A DNA stretch of 42,216 nt from Mesorhizobium sp. (GCF_005063415.1 NZ_SUEG01000006.1:10119-52334), one strand, 5' to 3'. Counted from the stretch's first letter, positions 25,325-35,605 are shown. Numbers and translations: made by a program. The notes: a model not told the origin generated them from the letters alone.

Positions 25325-27888
25325 GCGATACGAAATCGGGCGACGACAAGACGCTGAGTGTTACGCCGAAGAAGACCTTGACGCTGAAGCGCCCCGGTAT
25401 GGAACAGGGCACTGTGCGCCAGAACTTCTCGCACGGCCGCACCAAGTCGGTGGTCGTCGAGACCAAGAAGCGCAAGTTCTCGCTGCCCGGCGACAAGCCG
25501 GAGCCGGCGGCAGCGCCTGTGTCCGTCTTCACGCCGAAGCCGGTCGCGGCAGCGCCTGCCGTGCAGGAAGCTCCCAAGGCGCCGCCGCCTCCGCCGCCGG
25601 TCGAACGCGGCGGCATGGTGCTGAACGAGTTGTCGCGCCAGGAAATGGAAGCACGCCGCCGGGCTCTCGAAGGCTCGAAGGTGCGCGACGTCGAGGATCG
25701 CCAGCGCGCCATCGAGGAGGCCAAGCGCCGCAGCGAGGACGAAGAGCGCCGCCGCCGCGAGCGCGAGGAATCGGCTCGCCGTCAGGCCGAAGAAGAGGCG
25801 CGGCTGCAAGCCGAGGCTGAATCCCGCCGCCGTGCCGAGGAAGAGGCGCGCCGCCGTGCGCCGCTCGCCGCCGAACTGGCGACAGTCGATGACGAGGAAG
25901 AGGTCAAGCCGAAGCGGACCGGTGCCGGTGCACCAGTGCGCCGTCTGGTCACGCCCGAAGTGGCGCGTCCGGCCAAGCCGACCAAGGGCGAGGAAGACCG
26001 CCGCCGCGGCAAGCTGACGCTGAATTCGGCGCTTTCCGATGAGGATGCGCGCGCCCGCTCGCTGTCGTCGATGCGCCGCCGTCAGGAGAAATTCAAGCGC
26101 GCGTTGCATAACGAGCCACGCGAGAAAGTCATGCGTGAAGTGATCCTGCCCGAAACCATCACCATCCAGGAGCTGGCGCAGCGCATGTCCGAGCGCGCTG
26201 TCGACGTGGTCAAATTCTTCATGAAGCAGGGCCAAATCCTGAAGCCTGGCGACGTCATCGACGCCGACACGGCCGAACTGGTCGCGACCGAATTTGGCCA
26301 CACGGTCCGCCGCGTCGCCGAGTCCGACATCGAAGAGGGCTTGTTCAACATCGCCGATCGTCCCGAGGATCTGCAGCCGCGTCCGCCGGTGGTTACGATC
26401 ATGGGCCATGTCGATCACGGCAAGACCTCGTTGCTCGACGCCATCCGCAATGCCAACGTGGTATCCGGCGAAGCCGGCGGCATTACCCAGCATATCGGCG
26501 CCTATCAGGTCGAGAAGAACGATAACAAGATTACCTTCATCGACACGCCCGGCCACGCCGCCTTCACGGCGATGCGTGCCCGCGGTGCCCAGGCGACCGA
26601 TATCGCCATCCTGGTGGTCGCGGCCGACGACAGCGTGATGCCGCAGACGATCGAATCAATCAACCACGCCAAGGCGGCCGGCGTTCCGATCATCGTGGCG
26701 ATCAACAAGATCGACAAGCATGACGCCGACCCGCAGAAGGTGCGTTCGGAACTGCTGCGCCACGAGGTGTTCGTCGAATCGATGGGCGGCGAGGTGCTGG
26801 ATGTCGAGGTGTCGGCGACCAAGGGCATCAATCTCGACAAGTTGCTCGAAGCGATCCTGCTGCAGGCCGAAATCCTCGACCTGAAGGCCAATCCGGACCG
26901 CACCGCCGAAGGCGTGGTCATCGAAGCCCAGCTCGACAAGGGCCGCGGCCCAGTCGCTACCGTGCTGGTGCAGACCGGCACGTTGATGCCGGGCGACATT
27001 CTCGTCGCCGGCAACGAATGGGGCCGGGTACGTGCGCTGGTCAACGATCGCGGCGAGCAGGTCAAGGAAGCGCCGCCGGCAATGCCGGTGGAAGTCCTCG
27101 GTCTGCAAGGCACGCCGCTGGCCGGCGACCGCTTCGCCGTTGTCAACAACGAAGCCCGCGCCCGCGAGATCACTGAATATCGCCAGCGTCTGGCGCGTGA
27201 GAAGGCGGTGGCCAGGCATGCCGGCCAGCGCGGCTCGCTTGAACAGATGATGTCGCAATTGCAGACCAGCGGATTGAAGGAATTCCCGCTGGTCATCAAG
27301 GGCGACGTGCAGGGCTCGATCGAGGCGATCAATGCGGCGCTCGACAATCTCGGCACCGACGAGGTACGCGCCCGCATCGTCCACGCGGGGGCCGGCGGCA
27401 TCACCGAAAGCGACGTGTCGCTGGCGGAAACCTCGGGGGCTGCGATCATCGGCTTCAACGTTCGGGCCAATGCGCAGGCCCGCGCGGCCGCGGCTGCGGC
27501 AGGCATCGAGATCCGCTACTATTCGATCATCTACAATCTGGTCGATGATGTGAAAGCGGCCCTTTCCGGCCTGCTCTCGCCGGAGCGTCGCGAGACCTTT
27601 ATCGGCAATGCCGAGATCCTCGAGATCTTCGACATCACCAAGGTCGGCAAGATCGCCGGCTGCCGTGTCACCGAAGGCAAGGTCGAACGTGGTGCGGGCG
27701 TCCGCCTGATCCGCGACAACGTCGTCATCCACGAAGGCACGCTGAAGACCCTGAAGCGCTTCAAGGACGAGGTTTCGGAAGTTCCGGGCGGCCAGGAATG
27801 CGGCATGGCCTTCCAGAACTACGAGGACATGCGCGTCGGTGACGTCATCGAGTGCTTCCGCGTCGAGATGGTGACCAGGACGCTCTGA
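25321..27888 (+). CDS. infB: Translation initiation factor IF-2
   Basis: An 855-aa GTPase that brings initiator tRNA to the 30S subunit. A long charged N-terminal region (about residues 100-200) is rich in Arg/Glu/Ala repeats such as [20 protein letters not shown] and is probably coiled-coil. The G domain starts near residue 360 with GHVDHGKTS (362-370), then DTPGHAAF and NKIDKHDAD. The C-terminal beta-barrel and fMet-tRNA-binding domains end in the typical [20 protein letters not shown]. It overlaps the ylxR-type gene by 4 bp. Confidence 0.97.
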   Translation: MSDTKSGDDKTLSVTPKKTLTLKRPGMEQGTVRQNFSHGRTKSVVVETKKRKFSLPGDKPEPAAAPVSVFTPKPVAAAPAVQEAPKAPPPPPPVERGGMVLNELSRQEMEARRRALEGSKVRDVEDRQRAIEEAKRRSEDEERRRREREESARRQAEEEARLQAEAESRRRAEEEARRRAPLAAELATVDDEEEVKPKRTGAGAPVRRLVTPEVARPAKPTKGEEDRRRGKLTLNSALSDEDARARSLSSMRRRQEKFKRALHNEPREKVMREVILPETITIQELAQRMSERAVDVVKFFMKQGQILKPGDVIDADTAELVATEFGHTVRRVAESDIEEGLFNIADRPEDLQPRPPVVTIMGHVDHGKTSLLDAIRNANVVSGEAGGITQHIGAYQVEKNDNKITFIDTPGHAAFTAMRARGAQATDIAILVVAADDSVMPQTIESINHAKAAGVPIIVAINKIDKHDADPQKVRSELLRHEVFVESMGGEVLDVEVSATKGINLDKLLEAILLQAEILDLKANPDRTAEGVVIEAQLDKGRGPVATVLVQTGTLMPGDILVAGNEWGRVRALVNDRGEQVKEAPPAMPVEVLGLQGTPLAGDRFAVVNNEARAREITEYRQRLAREKAVARHAGQRGSLEQMMSQLQTSGLKEFPLVIKGDVQGSIEAINAALDNLGTDEVRARIVHAGAGGITESDVSLAETSGAAIIGFNVRANAQARAAAAAAGIEIRYYSIIYNLVDDVKAALSGLLSPERRETFIGNAEILEIFDITKVGKIAGCRVTEGKVERGAGVRLIRDNVVIHEGTLKTLKRFKDEVSEVPGGQECGMAFQNYEDMRVGDVIECFRVEMVTRTL

Positions 27889-27923
27889 TCTCGAGCGTTC
27901 GAGTTCGGGCATCCATCGAGACC

Positions 27924-27949
27924 GGGCGGTGGTCGAAAGACCGCCGCCC
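27924..27949 (+). repeat. GNRA-loop hairpin between infB and rbfA
   Basis: An 11-bp stem (GGGCGGTGGTC with GACCGCCGCCC, one G-U pair) closed by a GAAA tetraloop. No T-run follows, so it is unlikely to be an intrinsic terminator. It could stabilise or mark a processing point in the operon mRNA between infB and rbfA. Confidence 0.6.
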
Positions 27950-28011
27950 AAACCATATGAGACATGTGGTGCGGTCCGATCCCGCGCTTCACGATTTCAG
28001 GATAGAGAAAA

Positions 28012-28437
28012 ATGCCCCGTTCAACCCCGTCAGGCCCATCCCAGCGCATGCTGCGCGTCGGCGAGCAGGTGCGCCATGCGCTATCTGAAACCTTGCAGCG
28101 CGGCGAGATCCTCGATCCGCTGATCGAGAACACAGTGGTCTCGGTCTCCGAAGTGCGCATGTCGCCCGATCTGAAGATCGCCACCGCCTTCGTCTCGCCG
28201 CTCGGCGCCAAGGATGCCGGTGCGGTGGTCGAAGCGCTCAACAAGCATGCGAAGTTTGTTCGCGGCCGCGTTTCCGGCGCGCTGCGGCAGATGAAGTACA
28301 TGCCGGAATTCCGCTTCCGGCTCGACACCAGCTACGACAATTTCCAGAAGATCAACGAATTGCTGCACTCGCCCGAAGTGGCGCGCGATCTCAGCGCCGA
28401 CGACAAAGACAAAGACGACCGGAAGGACAGCGAATAG
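28012..28437 (+). CDS. rbfA: Ribosome-binding factor A
   Basis: A 141-aa KH-type protein that helps mature the 5' end of 16S rRNA and supports growth in the cold. The N-terminus [20 protein letters not shown], the central [20 protein letters not shown] and [19 protein letters not shown] are typical. A charged tail ([12 protein letters not shown]) ends the protein. The stop TAG shares its last base with the GTG of truB. Confidence 0.95.
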   Translation: MPRSTPSGPSQRMLRVGEQVRHALSETLQRGEILDPLIENTVVSVSEVRMSPDLKIATAFVSPLGAKDAGAVVEALNKHAKFVRGRVSGALRQMKYMPEFRFRLDTSYDNFQKINELLHSPEVARDLSADDKDKDDRKDSE

Positions 28438-29396
28438 TGGCGCGTCGCGGCAAGAAGAAGGGCCGGCCGATCTCGGGCTGGCTGGTACTGGATAAGCCGG
28501 TCGGCATGGGCTCGACCGAAGCCGTCTCCAAGATCAAATGGCTGTTCCAGGCGGAAAAGGCCGGCCATGCCGGCACGCTCGACCCGCTCGCGTCCGGCAT
28601 GCTGCCGATCGCGCTTGGCGAGGCAACCAAGACCGTGCCTTACGTCCAGGACGGCGCCAAGGTCTACCGCTTCACGGTTGCCTGGGGCGAGGAGCGTTCG
28701 ACCGACGACCTCGAAGGCCCGGCGACCAAAAACTCGGATCGCCGTCCGGCGGAAGCCGACGTACGGGCGCTGCTTTCGAAATATACCGGCGTCATCATGC
28801 AGACGCCGCCGCAATTTTCGGCGATCAAGATCGCCGGCGAGCGCGCCTATGACCTTGCCCGCGATGGCGAGACGGTCGACATTCCGGCACGCGAGGTTGA
28901 GATCGGCCGGCTCGACCTGGTCGAGCACATGGCAGATCGCACCATTTTCGAGGTCGAATGCGGCAAGGGCACCTATGTCCGCTCGCTGGCCCGCGACATG
29001 GGCCGCGACCTTGGCTGTTTTGGTCACATCGCCGAGCTGCGGCGGGTCGAGGTCGAGCCGTTTACGCAGGAAGATTTCGTCACCCTGGCCGAGTTGGAAG
29101 CCGCCCGCTTCGGCGAACGGAGCGAGGAAGGTTCGCAAGCAGCGGACGCGCCGATCGACTTCGGTGCCATCGATGCACTTCTGGTCGACACCGCGGCGGC
29201 GCTCGAATGCTTGCCGCAGGTTGCGATCAGCGACGATGCGGCAACCAAAATCCGCCTCGGCAATCCGGTCATCATTCGCGGCCGCGACGCGCCGGTGGAA
29301 GCTGAAGAGGCCTGCGCCACCGCGCGTGGCAAGCTGGTCGCCATCGGCGCCATCGAGCAAGGCATGTTCAAGCCAAAGCGGGTCTTTATCGGGTAA
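28437..29396 (+). CDS. truB: tRNA pseudouridine(55) synthase
   Basis: A 319-aa enzyme that makes pseudouridine 55 in the T-loop of tRNAs. The GTG start is forced by the one-base overlap with rbfA. The catalytic Asp49 lies in [20 protein letters not shown]; other family blocks are [38 protein letters not shown] and [20 protein letters not shown]. It ends the rimP operon; a repeat element follows. Confidence 0.96.
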   Translation: MARRGKKKGRPISGWLVLDKPVGMGSTEAVSKIKWLFQAEKAGHAGTLDPLASGMLPIALGEATKTVPYVQDGAKVYRFTVAWGEERSTDDLEGPATKNSDRRPAEADVRALLSKYTGVIMQTPPQFSAIKIAGERAYDLARDGETVDIPAREVEIGRLDLVEHMADRTIFEVECGKGTYVRSLARDMGRDLGCFGHIAELRRVEVEPFTQEDFVTLAELEAARFGERSEEGSQAADAPIDFGAIDALLVDTAAALECLPQVAISDDAATKIRLGNPVIIRGRDAPVEAEEACATARGKLVAIGAIEQGMFKPKRVFIG

Positions 29397-29410
29397 CAGC
29401 TGTCTCTCGG

Positions 29411-29455
29411 CGCATGATCTCCAAACCGGATTCTATTTTGGGAAAGGATCATGCG
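29411..29455. repeat. Rhizobial-type palindromic intergenic repeat
   Basis: A 45-bp element with 9-bp perfect inverted ends CGCATGATC and GATCATGCG and an interior CCAAACCGGATTC...TTTTGGGAAA. It resembles the GCATGATC...GATCATGC palindromes common between genes in Mesorhizobium, Rhizobium and Brucella, in a diverged form. It sits between truB and corA. Confidence 0.65.
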
Positions 29456-29542
29456 CTAAGTCAACAGGGCTACGGCGTCGTTTGCCGTCCGAAGGGATGC
29501 GCGGCGGCGTAGTGCCATCCGACGCTGCATTCGAGGGGGCAC

Positions 29543-30637
29543 ATGGCAAAGGCTGAGACGGGCAAGAAGCGGGCGGTGCTTAACACACGGCGGCCGCCGG
29601 TCGGGGCTTCGCCCGGCACGCTGATCGCCGACCCGGCGGCACGCCGCTCCGAGCTCAGGCTGACGTTGATCTCGCCCGAGAAGTTCAAGACGATCGACAA
29701 TGCCAGCATCGACGACGTCAACACCCATTGCCACAATTGGCCGGTCATCTGGCTCGACTGCACAGGCCTCGCCAACATCCAGCTGATCGAGGAGATCGGC
29801 CGGATATTCAACCTGCATCCGCTGGCGCTGGAAGATGTCGTCAACACCGGTCAGCGGCCCAAGGTGGATTTCTTCGAGGACCATGCCTTTGTCGTCGTCA
29901 GGATGATCGACGATGTCACCGCGCATCGTTACGAACAGATCACCGTCTTCTTCGGCAAGAACTTCGTCGTCACCTTCCAGGAGCGCGAAGGCGACCCGTT
30001 CGATCCCGTGCGCAAGCGGATCGCAAGCTCGGTGCCCAACCGCTTGCGCTCGCGCGGCGCCGACTATCTCGCCTATGCTTTGATCGACGCCATCGTCGAC
30101 AGCTATTTCCCGCCGATCGAGGCTGCCGGGGAATTGGTCGACAGCATCGAGGACCAGATGCTGAACCAGGCGCACAAGCACCAGATGCGGCAGCTTCACG
30201 AATTGCGGCGCGACGCCAATGTGCTGAAGGGCGTGCTTTGGCCGATGCGCGACGCGCTGGCGACCATGATCCGCAACGACGTCTCTTATGTGAAGGCCGA
30301 AACCAAATTATTCCTGAACGACACGCTGGATCATTCGCTGCGATTGATCGAACTGGTCGAAACGCAGCGCGATATGCTGACCGGCCTGATCGAGATGCAC
30401 TTGTCGCTCAGCCAGGCGCGCACGAACGACGTCATCAGTTATCTGACGATCGTCTCGGTGATCTTCCTGCCGCTCACATTTCTCGTCGGCGTGTGGGGTA
30501 TGAATTTCGACCCCGACACCTCGCCCTGGAATATGCCGGAGCTGAAGGCCTATTACGGCTATCCCCTGTCGCTCGTCTTCATGCTGCTCGTTGCGGTCGG
30601 GCTCTACGCGTACTTCAAATGGAAGAAATGGCTCTGA
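29543..30637 (+). CDS. corA: CorA-type magnesium/cobalt transporter
   Basis: A 364-aa CorA-family channel for Mg2+ or other divalent ions. A large cytosolic N-terminal domain (PLALEDVVNTGQRPKVDFFEDHAFVVVRM) leads to two C-terminal membrane helices. The first ends in the pore signature GMN (FLVGVWGMNFDPDTSPWNMP) and the second is LSLVFMLLVAVGLYAYF. There are six residues more than usual between GMNF and MPEL. The ATG follows GAGGGGGCAC. It lies between truB and rpsO, genes that are usually adjacent, flanked by a repeat on one side and a terminator on the other, suggesting later insertion. Confidence 0.9.
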   Translation: MAKAETGKKRAVLNTRRPPVGASPGTLIADPAARRSELRLTLISPEKFKTIDNASIDDVNTHCHNWPVIWLDCTGLANIQLIEEIGRIFNLHPLALEDVVNTGQRPKVDFFEDHAFVVVRMIDDVTAHRYEQITVFFGKNFVVTFQEREGDPFDPVRKRIASSVPNRLRSRGADYLAYALIDAIVDSYFPPIEAAGELVDSIEDQMLNQAHKHQMRQLHELRRDANVLKGVLWPMRDALATMIRNDVSYVKAETKLFLNDTLDHSLRLIELVETQRDMLTGLIEMHLSLSQARTNDVISYLTIVSVIFLPLTFLVGVWGMNFDPDTSPWNMPELKAYYGYPLSLVFMLLVAVGLYAYFKWKKWL

Positions 30638-30664
30638 CCGACCGGAAGTGCCCGTTTATGCAGC

Positions 30665-30698
30665 AAAAAGCCGGCTTGTGAATTGGGCTGGCCTTTTT
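30665..30698 (+). terminator. Intrinsic terminator after corA
   Basis: AAAAAGCCGGCTT (30665-30677) pairs with GGGCTGGCCTTTTT (30685-30698), with G-U pairs and one bulged C, and ends in five T. It lies 27 bp after the corA stop and would separate corA from rpsO. The A-run at the left makes it potentially bidirectional. Confidence 0.7.
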
Positions 30699-30819
30699 GT
30701 CGGAATTGCACTATATGCGCCGCAGCTTCGCGCTTTGACGCGTTGCTTGCACCGGCCCCTGCTGGACGACATCCCGGCTGAGGGCGTCCCGTTTCCTCAA
30801 ACAGACAAGGAAAAACACG

Positions 30820-31089
30820 ATGTCGATTACTGCCGAACGCAAGAAGGAATTGATGGGTGAATTCGCAACCGCCAAGGGCGATACCGGGTCTCCGGAAGTC
30901 CAGGTGGCCATCCTTTCCGAGCGCATCAAGAACCTGACCGACCATTTCAAGGACCACAAGAAGGATAACCATTCCCGCCGTGGTCTGCTCGCTCTCGTTT
31001 CCCAGCGCCGCAGCCTGCTTGATTATCTCAAGCGCAAGGACGACGCGCGCTATCAGACGCTGATCGAGAAGCTCGGTCTGCGCCGTTGA
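30820..31089 (+). CDS. rpsO: 30S ribosomal protein S15
   Basis: An 89-aa primary rRNA-binding protein of the small subunit. The whole sequence fits S15: [60 protein letters not shown] and the C-terminal [21 protein letters not shown]. It precedes pnp as in most bacteria, but 407 bp separate the two. Confidence 0.98.
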   Translation: MSITAERKKELMGEFATAKGDTGSPEVQVAILSERIKNLTDHFKDHKKDNHSRRGLLALVSQRRSLLDYLKRKDDARYQTLIEKLGLRR

Positions 31090-31095
31090 CGAATT

Positions 31096-31127
31096 GACCG
31101 GCGGGTTCTTTCGAGAGCCCGCCGGTC
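31096..31127 (+). terminator. Strong hairpin after rpsO
   Basis: GACCGGCGGG (31096-31105) and CCCGCCGGTC (31118-31127) form a perfect 10-bp stem with a 12-nt loop, 7 bp after the rpsO stop. There is no T-run behind it. It could be a weak terminator, an mRNA 3'-end stabiliser or an RNase III target upstream of pnp. Confidence 0.6.
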
Positions 31128-31131
31128 GCGC

Positions 31132-31162
31132 ATTGGAGCATCGGGTCATCCAAGGCTCCAAT
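31132..31162. repeat. Inverted repeat downstream of rpsO
   Basis: ATTGGAGC (31132-31139) and GCTCCAAT (31155-31162) form a perfect 8-bp stem with a 15-nt loop, directly after the rpsO hairpin. It may belong to the adjacent repeat mosaic. Confidence 0.5.
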
Positions 31163-31171
31163 GAAGGAAGT

Positions 31172-31211
31172 AGAGCGCCGCGCATCGGTTTGGATGCGCA
31201 AAGGACGCTCT
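31172..31211. repeat. Rhizobial intergenic repeat module
   Basis: Outer arms AGAGCG and CGCTCT and inner arms GCGCATC and GATGCGC form a 40-bp palindrome, followed by TGAAGTTTAG. The pattern AGCGCCGCGC...GCGCAAAGGACGCT matches, from memory, an abundant intergenic repeat of Mesorhizobium and related genera. Confidence 0.6.
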
Positions 31212-31222
31212 GAAGTTTAGTT

Positions 31223-31269
31223 TTGCGCAGGGTACTTTCCGAAAACCTGGTTTTCGGGTTCACGCGCAA
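31223..31269. repeat. Nested palindromic repeat module
   Basis: CCGAAAACC (31239-31247) and GGTTTTCGG (31249-31257) form a near-perfect 19-bp palindrome, enclosed by TTGCGC and GCGCAA. The core equals the CCGAAAACCGG-type centre of rhizobial palindromic repeats. It abuts the previous module, giving a mosaic. Confidence 0.55.
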
Positions 31270-31496
31270 GGCCAGTCGGATCGATTGGCCAACCCGGTTT
31301 CGAAACAGCAGAGGGCCACTCGAAACCGCCCATGGACGGTCATGGGGCAGGATTGCAGGACGCTCGTGCGGCACCGCGCCGAATAGCCGAGCTTCCCGTT
31401 GTCTTGCCCGTGGCTGCCCGAGAAAGGAAGCCAAGGGAAAGGGGCATCCGCGCACGCTGAAACGGCGCGGCCCTTTCCGCATACGAAGGACAAGAC

Positions 31497-33644
31497 ATGT
31501 TCAATTACCACAAAGTGGAAATCGAATGGGGCGGCCGTCCGCTCATTCTCGAAACCGGCAAGATCGCACGTCAGGCTGACGGCGCGGTGCTGGCCACCTA
31601 TGGCGAAACCAAGGTTCTCGCCACCGTCGTCTCGATGAAAGAGCCGAAGCCCGGCCTCGATTTCTTTCCGCTGACGGTCAACTACCAGGAAAAGACTTAC
31701 GCCGCCGGCAAAATCCCGGGTGGCTATTTCAAGCGTGAAGGCCGTCCGAGCGAGAAGGAAACGCTCGTTTCCCGCCTGATCGACCGCCCGATCCGCCCGC
31801 TCTTCGCCGAAGGCTACAAGAACGACACCCAGATCGTCGTCACCGTCGTCCAGCACGATCTCGAAAATGACCCGGACATCCTGTCGATCGTCGCCACCTC
31901 CGCCGCCCTTACCTTGTCCGGCGTGCCGTTCATGGGCCCGGTTGGCGGCGCCCGCGTCGGCTACATCAACGGCGAATACGTGCTCAACCCGCATGTCGAC
32001 GAGATGCAGGAATCGAAGCTCGACCTGGTCGTTGCCGGCACCGCCGACGCCGTGCTGATGGTCGAGTCCGAAGCCAAGGAACTCGGCGAGGATCTGATGC
32101 TCGGCGCCGTCATGTTCGGCCACAGGGGCTTCCAGCCGGTGATCGACGCGATCATCAAGCTGGCTGAAGTCGCGGCCAAGGACCCGCGCGACTTCACCGC
32201 GCCGGACTATTCCGCACTTGAAGCCGAGATGCTGAAGATCGTCGAAGGCGAGCTTCGCGACGCCTACAAGATCACCGACAAGCAGAAGCGCTATGCCGCC
32301 GTCGACGCAGTCAAGGCGAAGGTCAAGGCCGCGTTCGCGCCGGCAGAAGGCGAAGAGGCCAAATACACGTCCGAACAGATCGGCACCGTGTTCAAGGAAC
32401 TCCAGGCCAAGGTCGTGCGCTGGAACATCCTCGATACCGGCTCGCGCATCGACGGCCGCGACCTGAAGACGGTCCGCAAGATCGTCTCGGAAGTCGGCGT
32501 CCTGCCGCGCACGCACGGCTCGGCGCTATTCACCCGTGGCGAGACCCAGGCGCTGGTCGTCGCCACGCTCGGCACCGGCGAGGACGAGCAGTATGTCGAT
32601 TCGCTGACCGGCATGTACAAGGAGAAGTTCCTCCTGCACTACAACTTCCCTCCCTATTCGGTCGGTGAAACCGGCCGCATGGGTTCGCCGGGCCGCCGCG
32701 AAATCGGCCACGGCAAGCTCGCCTGGCGCGCCATCCGGCCGATGCTGCCGACCGCCGACCAGTTCCCCTATACGTTGCGCGTCGTTTCGGAGATCACCGA
32801 GTCCAACGGCTCGTCGTCGATGGCTACCGTCTGCGGCACCTCGCTGGCTCTGATGGACGCGGGCGTGCCGCTGGCCAAGCCGGTCGCCGGCATTGCGATG
32901 GGCCTGATCAAGGAAGGCGAGCGCTTCGCCGTGCTCTCCGACATCCTTGGCGACGAGGACCACCTCGGTGACATGGACTTCAAGGTTGCCGGCACCGCCT
33001 ATGGCATCACCTCGCTGCAGATGGACATCAAGATCGAGGGCATCACTGAGGAGATCATGAAGATCGCCCTCGACCAGGCCAAGGATGGCCGTCAGCACAT
33101 TCTCGGCGAAATGGCCCACGCGCTGTCCGGCGCGCGTGCCGAGCTCGGCGAGTTCGCGCCGCGCATCGAGGTCATGCACATCCCGACCGACAAGATCCGC
33201 GACGTGATCGGCTCGGGCGGCAAGGTCATCCGCGAGATCGTCGAAAAGACCGGCGCCAAGATCAACATCGAGGACGACGGCACGGTCAAGATCGCTTCGG
33301 CCAATGCCAAGGAGATCGAGGCGGCGAAGAAGTGGATACACACCATCGTCGCCGAGCCGGAAGTCGGCGAAATCTACGAAGGCACGGTCGTCAAGACCGC
33401 CGACTTCGGCGCTTTCGTCAATTTCTTCGGTCCGCGTGACGGCCTCGTCCACATCTCGCAGCTCGCCAATGACCGCGTCGCCAAGACTTCCGATGTGGTC
33501 AAGGAAGGCGACAAGGTCTGGGTCAAGCTGATGGGCTTCGACGAGCGCGGCAAGGTCCGCCTGTCGATGAAGGTTGTCGACCAGGCCACCGGCAAGGAAA
33601 TCGTCCGCGACAAGAAGAGCGAAGGCGAAGAGAACGCCGCCTAA
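31497..33644 (+). CDS. pnp: Polyribonucleotide nucleotidyltransferase
   Basis: A 715-aa phosphorolytic 3'-5' exoribonuclease of the RNA degradosome. Two RNase PH-like domains ([40 protein letters not shown]) are joined by an all-helical linker. A KH domain with GSGG ([20 protein letters not shown]) and an S1 domain ([20 protein letters not shown]) lie at the C-terminus. The long repeat-rich leader fits with the known post-transcriptional self-control of pnp in other bacteria, but no specific element could be matched. Confidence 0.97.
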   Translation: MFNYHKVEIEWGGRPLILETGKIARQADGAVLATYGETKVLATVVSMKEPKPGLDFFPLTVNYQEKTYAAGKIPGGYFKREGRPSEKETLVSRLIDRPIRPLFAEGYKNDTQIVVTVVQHDLENDPDILSIVATSAALTLSGVPFMGPVGGARVGYINGEYVLNPHVDEMQESKLDLVVAGTADAVLMVESEAKELGEDLMLGAVMFGHRGFQPVIDAIIKLAEVAAKDPRDFTAPDYSALEAEMLKIVEGELRDAYKITDKQKRYAAVDAVKAKVKAAFAPAEGEEAKYTSEQIGTVFKELQAKVVRWNILDTGSRIDGRDLKTVRKIVSEVGVLPRTHGSALFTRGETQALVVATLGTGEDEQYVDSLTGMYKEKFLLHYNFPPYSVGETGRMGSPGRREIGHGKLAWRAIRPMLPTADQFPYTLRVVSEITESNGSSSMATVCGTSLALMDAGVPLAKPVAGIAMGLIKEGERFAVLSDILGDEDHLGDMDFKVAGTAYGITSLQMDIKIEGITEEIMKIALDQAKDGRQHILGEMAHALSGARAELGEFAPRIEVMHIPTDKIRDVIGSGGKVIREIVEKTGAKINIEDDGTVKIASANAKEIEAAKKWIHTIVAEPEVGEIYEGTVVKTADFGAFVNFFGPRDGLVHISQLANDRVAKTSDVVKEGDKVWVKLMGFDERGKVRLSMKVVDQATGKEIVRDKKSEGEENAA

Positions 33645-33666
33645 GCTGATCTAACTGCAATCGAAG

Positions 33667-33700
33667 CGGGCGCGCCGGAAGGTCGCGCCCGTTTGCGTTT
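33667..33700 (+). terminator. Intrinsic terminator after pnp
   Basis: CGGGCGCG (33667-33674) and CGCGCCCG (33684-33691) form an 8-bp stem with a 9-nt loop, followed by TTTGCGTTT. It lies 22 bp after the pnp stop and probably ends the rpsO-pnp transcript. Confidence 0.7.
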
Positions 33701-33731
33701 CAACAACAGCCTTGCAGTTCAAGAGTGGTGA

Positions 33732-34745
33732 ATGTCCGCCGAGCCGCTGAAGACGCTTTTCCATCCATTCTCGGCCGGGGCTGTTTCCCTGCCACGAAAG
33801 GATGAACGCATACTCTTTCTCGGCGCCGAGCCCGGCTTTCGCTTGCCCGAAGGGTTTGATGCCAAGCTTCATCTCATCCAAGGCTTCAGGCCGCATTTTC
33901 GCGCCTTGCAGGCATCCGGCTTCACGGTCACGCCGCAGGTCGAAGGCGAGGCTTTCGACGCGGCATTTGTGCTCGCCGGCCGCCATCGCGGCCAAAACGA
34001 GTTGCGCGTTGCCGAAGCGGTCAAACGCGTAGCACCAGGCGGGTTGATCGCCGTTGCCGGCGGCAAGGACGATGGTATCGCCAGCCTGCGCAAGCATGTC
34101 GGCGCCCTTGTGCCGCTCGAAGGCCACCTGCCGAAGCATCACGGCATTGCCTTCTGGTTTCGCCGGCCGGCCGATACCGTTGCCGCGGCAACGCTTCGCG
34201 CCGCCAATCCGGACTTGGTGGTCGAGGACCGCTTCCGCACGGCCCCAGGCATGTTTTCGTTCGACAAGATCGATGCGGGATCGAAGCTGCTGGTCGAAAA
34301 TCTGCCCAACGATCTGCGTGGCAGCGTTGCGGATTTCTGTGCCGGTTGGGGCTATGTCGCCGCCGAAGTCGCCGCCCGCTCACCCGGCATATCGGCGCTT
34401 GACCTTTACGAAGCGGATTTCGAAGCGCTGGAGGCGGCGAAGGCCAATGTCGGCAACACAGGCGTGGAGCCACGTTTCTTCTGGATAGATCTTTTGAGCG
34501 AGCCGGTCGAGCGCCGCTACGATGTGGTCGTCATGAACCCGCCCTTTCACCGCAGCCGGGCGACTGAGCCGGAGATCGGTGCCGGCATGATCCGCGCGGC
34601 AGGCAAAGCGCTGAAGCCGGGCGGCCGGCTGTTCATGGTGGCGAACCGTCAGCTTCCCTACGAACCGGTGCTGGCGGCCGCCTTCTCCAGCCATGCGGAG
34701 CTCGCCCGCGACGGCATGTTCAAGGTCTTCTCGGCGCGACGCTGA
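33732..34745 (+). CDS. rsmC: Class I SAM methyltransferase, RsmC-like (16S rRNA guanine-N2)
   Basis: A 337-aa protein with a degenerate N-terminal half and a C-terminal SAM methyltransferase domain. This is the two-lobed layout of RsmC and RlmG, which methylate guanine N2 in rRNA. The SAM site is VADFCAGWGYVAAEVAARSP and the catalytic motif NPPFH is in VVMNPPFHRSRATEP. Length (RsmC about 340 aa) favours RsmC. It follows pnp after a terminator and converges on fabI with a 34-bp gap. Assignment to one rRNA position is inference. Confidence 0.75.
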   Translation: MSAEPLKTLFHPFSAGAVSLPRKDERILFLGAEPGFRLPEGFDAKLHLIQGFRPHFRALQASGFTVTPQVEGEAFDAAFVLAGRHRGQNELRVAEAVKRVAPGGLIAVAGGKDDGIASLRKHVGALVPLEGHLPKHHGIAFWFRRPADTVAAATLRAANPDLVVEDRFRTAPGMFSFDKIDAGSKLLVENLPNDLRGSVADFCAGWGYVAAEVAARSPGISALDLYEADFEALEAAKANVGNTGVEPRFFWIDLLSEPVERRYDVVVMNPPFHRSRATEPEIGAGMIRAAGKALKPGGRLFMVANRQLPYEPVLAAAFSSHAELARDGMFKVFSARR

Positions 34746-34779
34746 AACGCTGCGGGGCAAGCCGGCGACGTCGCTTGCG

Positions 34780-35592
34780 CTATTCCCGCCCGCCGTCGGT
34801 CTGCTTCAACTCGTCAAGCGTCGGCATGGACACGATGTGATAGCCGGAATCGACATAGTGGATTTCGCCGGTGACGCCGGAGGACAGATCGGACAGCAAA
34901 TAGAGCGCGGAGCCGCCAACTTCGTCGATCGTCACTGTACGGCGTAGCGGCGAGTTACGCTGCTGGTAGGAGAACATGTGGCGTGCGTCGGAAATCCCGG
35001 CGCCCGCAAGCGTCCGTACCGGTCCCGCCGATATGCCGTTCACCCTGATGCCGCGCGGGCCGTAGTCGTTGGCTAGATAGCGGACGCTGGCCTCCAGCCC
35101 GGCCTTGGCGACGCCCATAACGTTGTAATTCGGCATGACGCGGACCGAACCGGCATAGGTCAGCGTGATCATCGAACCGCTATCCTTCATCAACGTGGCG
35201 GCGTGACGGGCGACCTCGGTGAAGGAGTAGCAGGAGATCACCATGGTGCGGATGAAGTTGTCGCGGCTGGTGTCGGCGTAGAGGCCTTTCAGCTCGTTCT
35301 TGTCAGAAAAGCCGATGGCATGGACGACGAAGTCCAGCCCGCCCCACGCCTTGCCAAGGGTCTCGAAGGTGGCAGCAACCGATGCGCTGTCCTCTACGTC
35401 GCAAGGCACGACCAGCGATGCGCCCAGTCTCTCGGCGAGAGGCCTGACCCGGCGCCCGAAGGCCTCACCCTGATAGGTGAAGGCGAGTTCCGCGCCATGT
35501 TCGGACAGTTTGCGGGCGATACCCCAGGCGATCGAATGATCGTTGGCGACACCCATGACAAGCCCGCGCTTGCCCTTCATCAATCCGTCCAT
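34780..35592 (-). CDS. fabI: Enoyl-[acyl-carrier-protein] reductase (NADH)
   Basis: A 270-aa short-chain dehydrogenase-like enzyme that performs the last step of each fatty acid elongation round. The catalytic pattern Tyr-x6-Lys is present as Tyr156 and Lys163 (NYNVMGVAKAGLEASVRYL), with Tyr146 also conserved; the cofactor region is GLVMGVANDHSIAWGIARKL. The ATG at 35592 (MDGLMKGKRG) is chosen because AAGGA lies 10 nt upstream; the open frame also has a TTG three codons earlier. It follows fabB on the minus strand after 13 bp and is last in the fabA-fabB-fabI group. Confidence 0.93.
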   Translation of the reverse strand: MDGLMKGKRGLVMGVANDHSIAWGIARKLSEHGAELAFTYQGEAFGRRVRPLAERLGASLVVPCDVEDSASVAATFETLGKAWGGLDFVVHAIGFSDKNELKGLYADTSRDNFIRTMVISCYSFTEVARHAATLMKDSGSMITLTYAGSVRVMPNYNVMGVAKAGLEASVRYLANDYGPRGIRVNGISAGPVRTLAGAGISDARHMFSYQQRNSPLRRTVTIDEVGGSALYLLSDLSSGVTGEIHYVDSGYHIVSMPTLDELKQTDGGRE

Positions 35593-35605
35593 GGTCGGCA
35601 AATCC

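Larger units (their letters stand above)
31090..31496 (+). other. Repeat-rich rpsO-pnp intergenic leader
   Basis: A 407-bp stretch without a gene I can support. In order it holds a perfect 10-bp stem after rpsO, a second hairpin (31132-31162), two palindromic repeat modules (31172-31211 and 31223-31269), and about 220 bp of GC-rich DNA up to the pnp start. The last part has no clear promoter. Confidence 0.65.

Noticed and set aside
25620..25880. Repetitive Arg/Glu/Ala codons suggesting a tandem repeat
   Set aside because: This is the charged linker of IF-2, in frame and typical for alphaproteobacterial infB.
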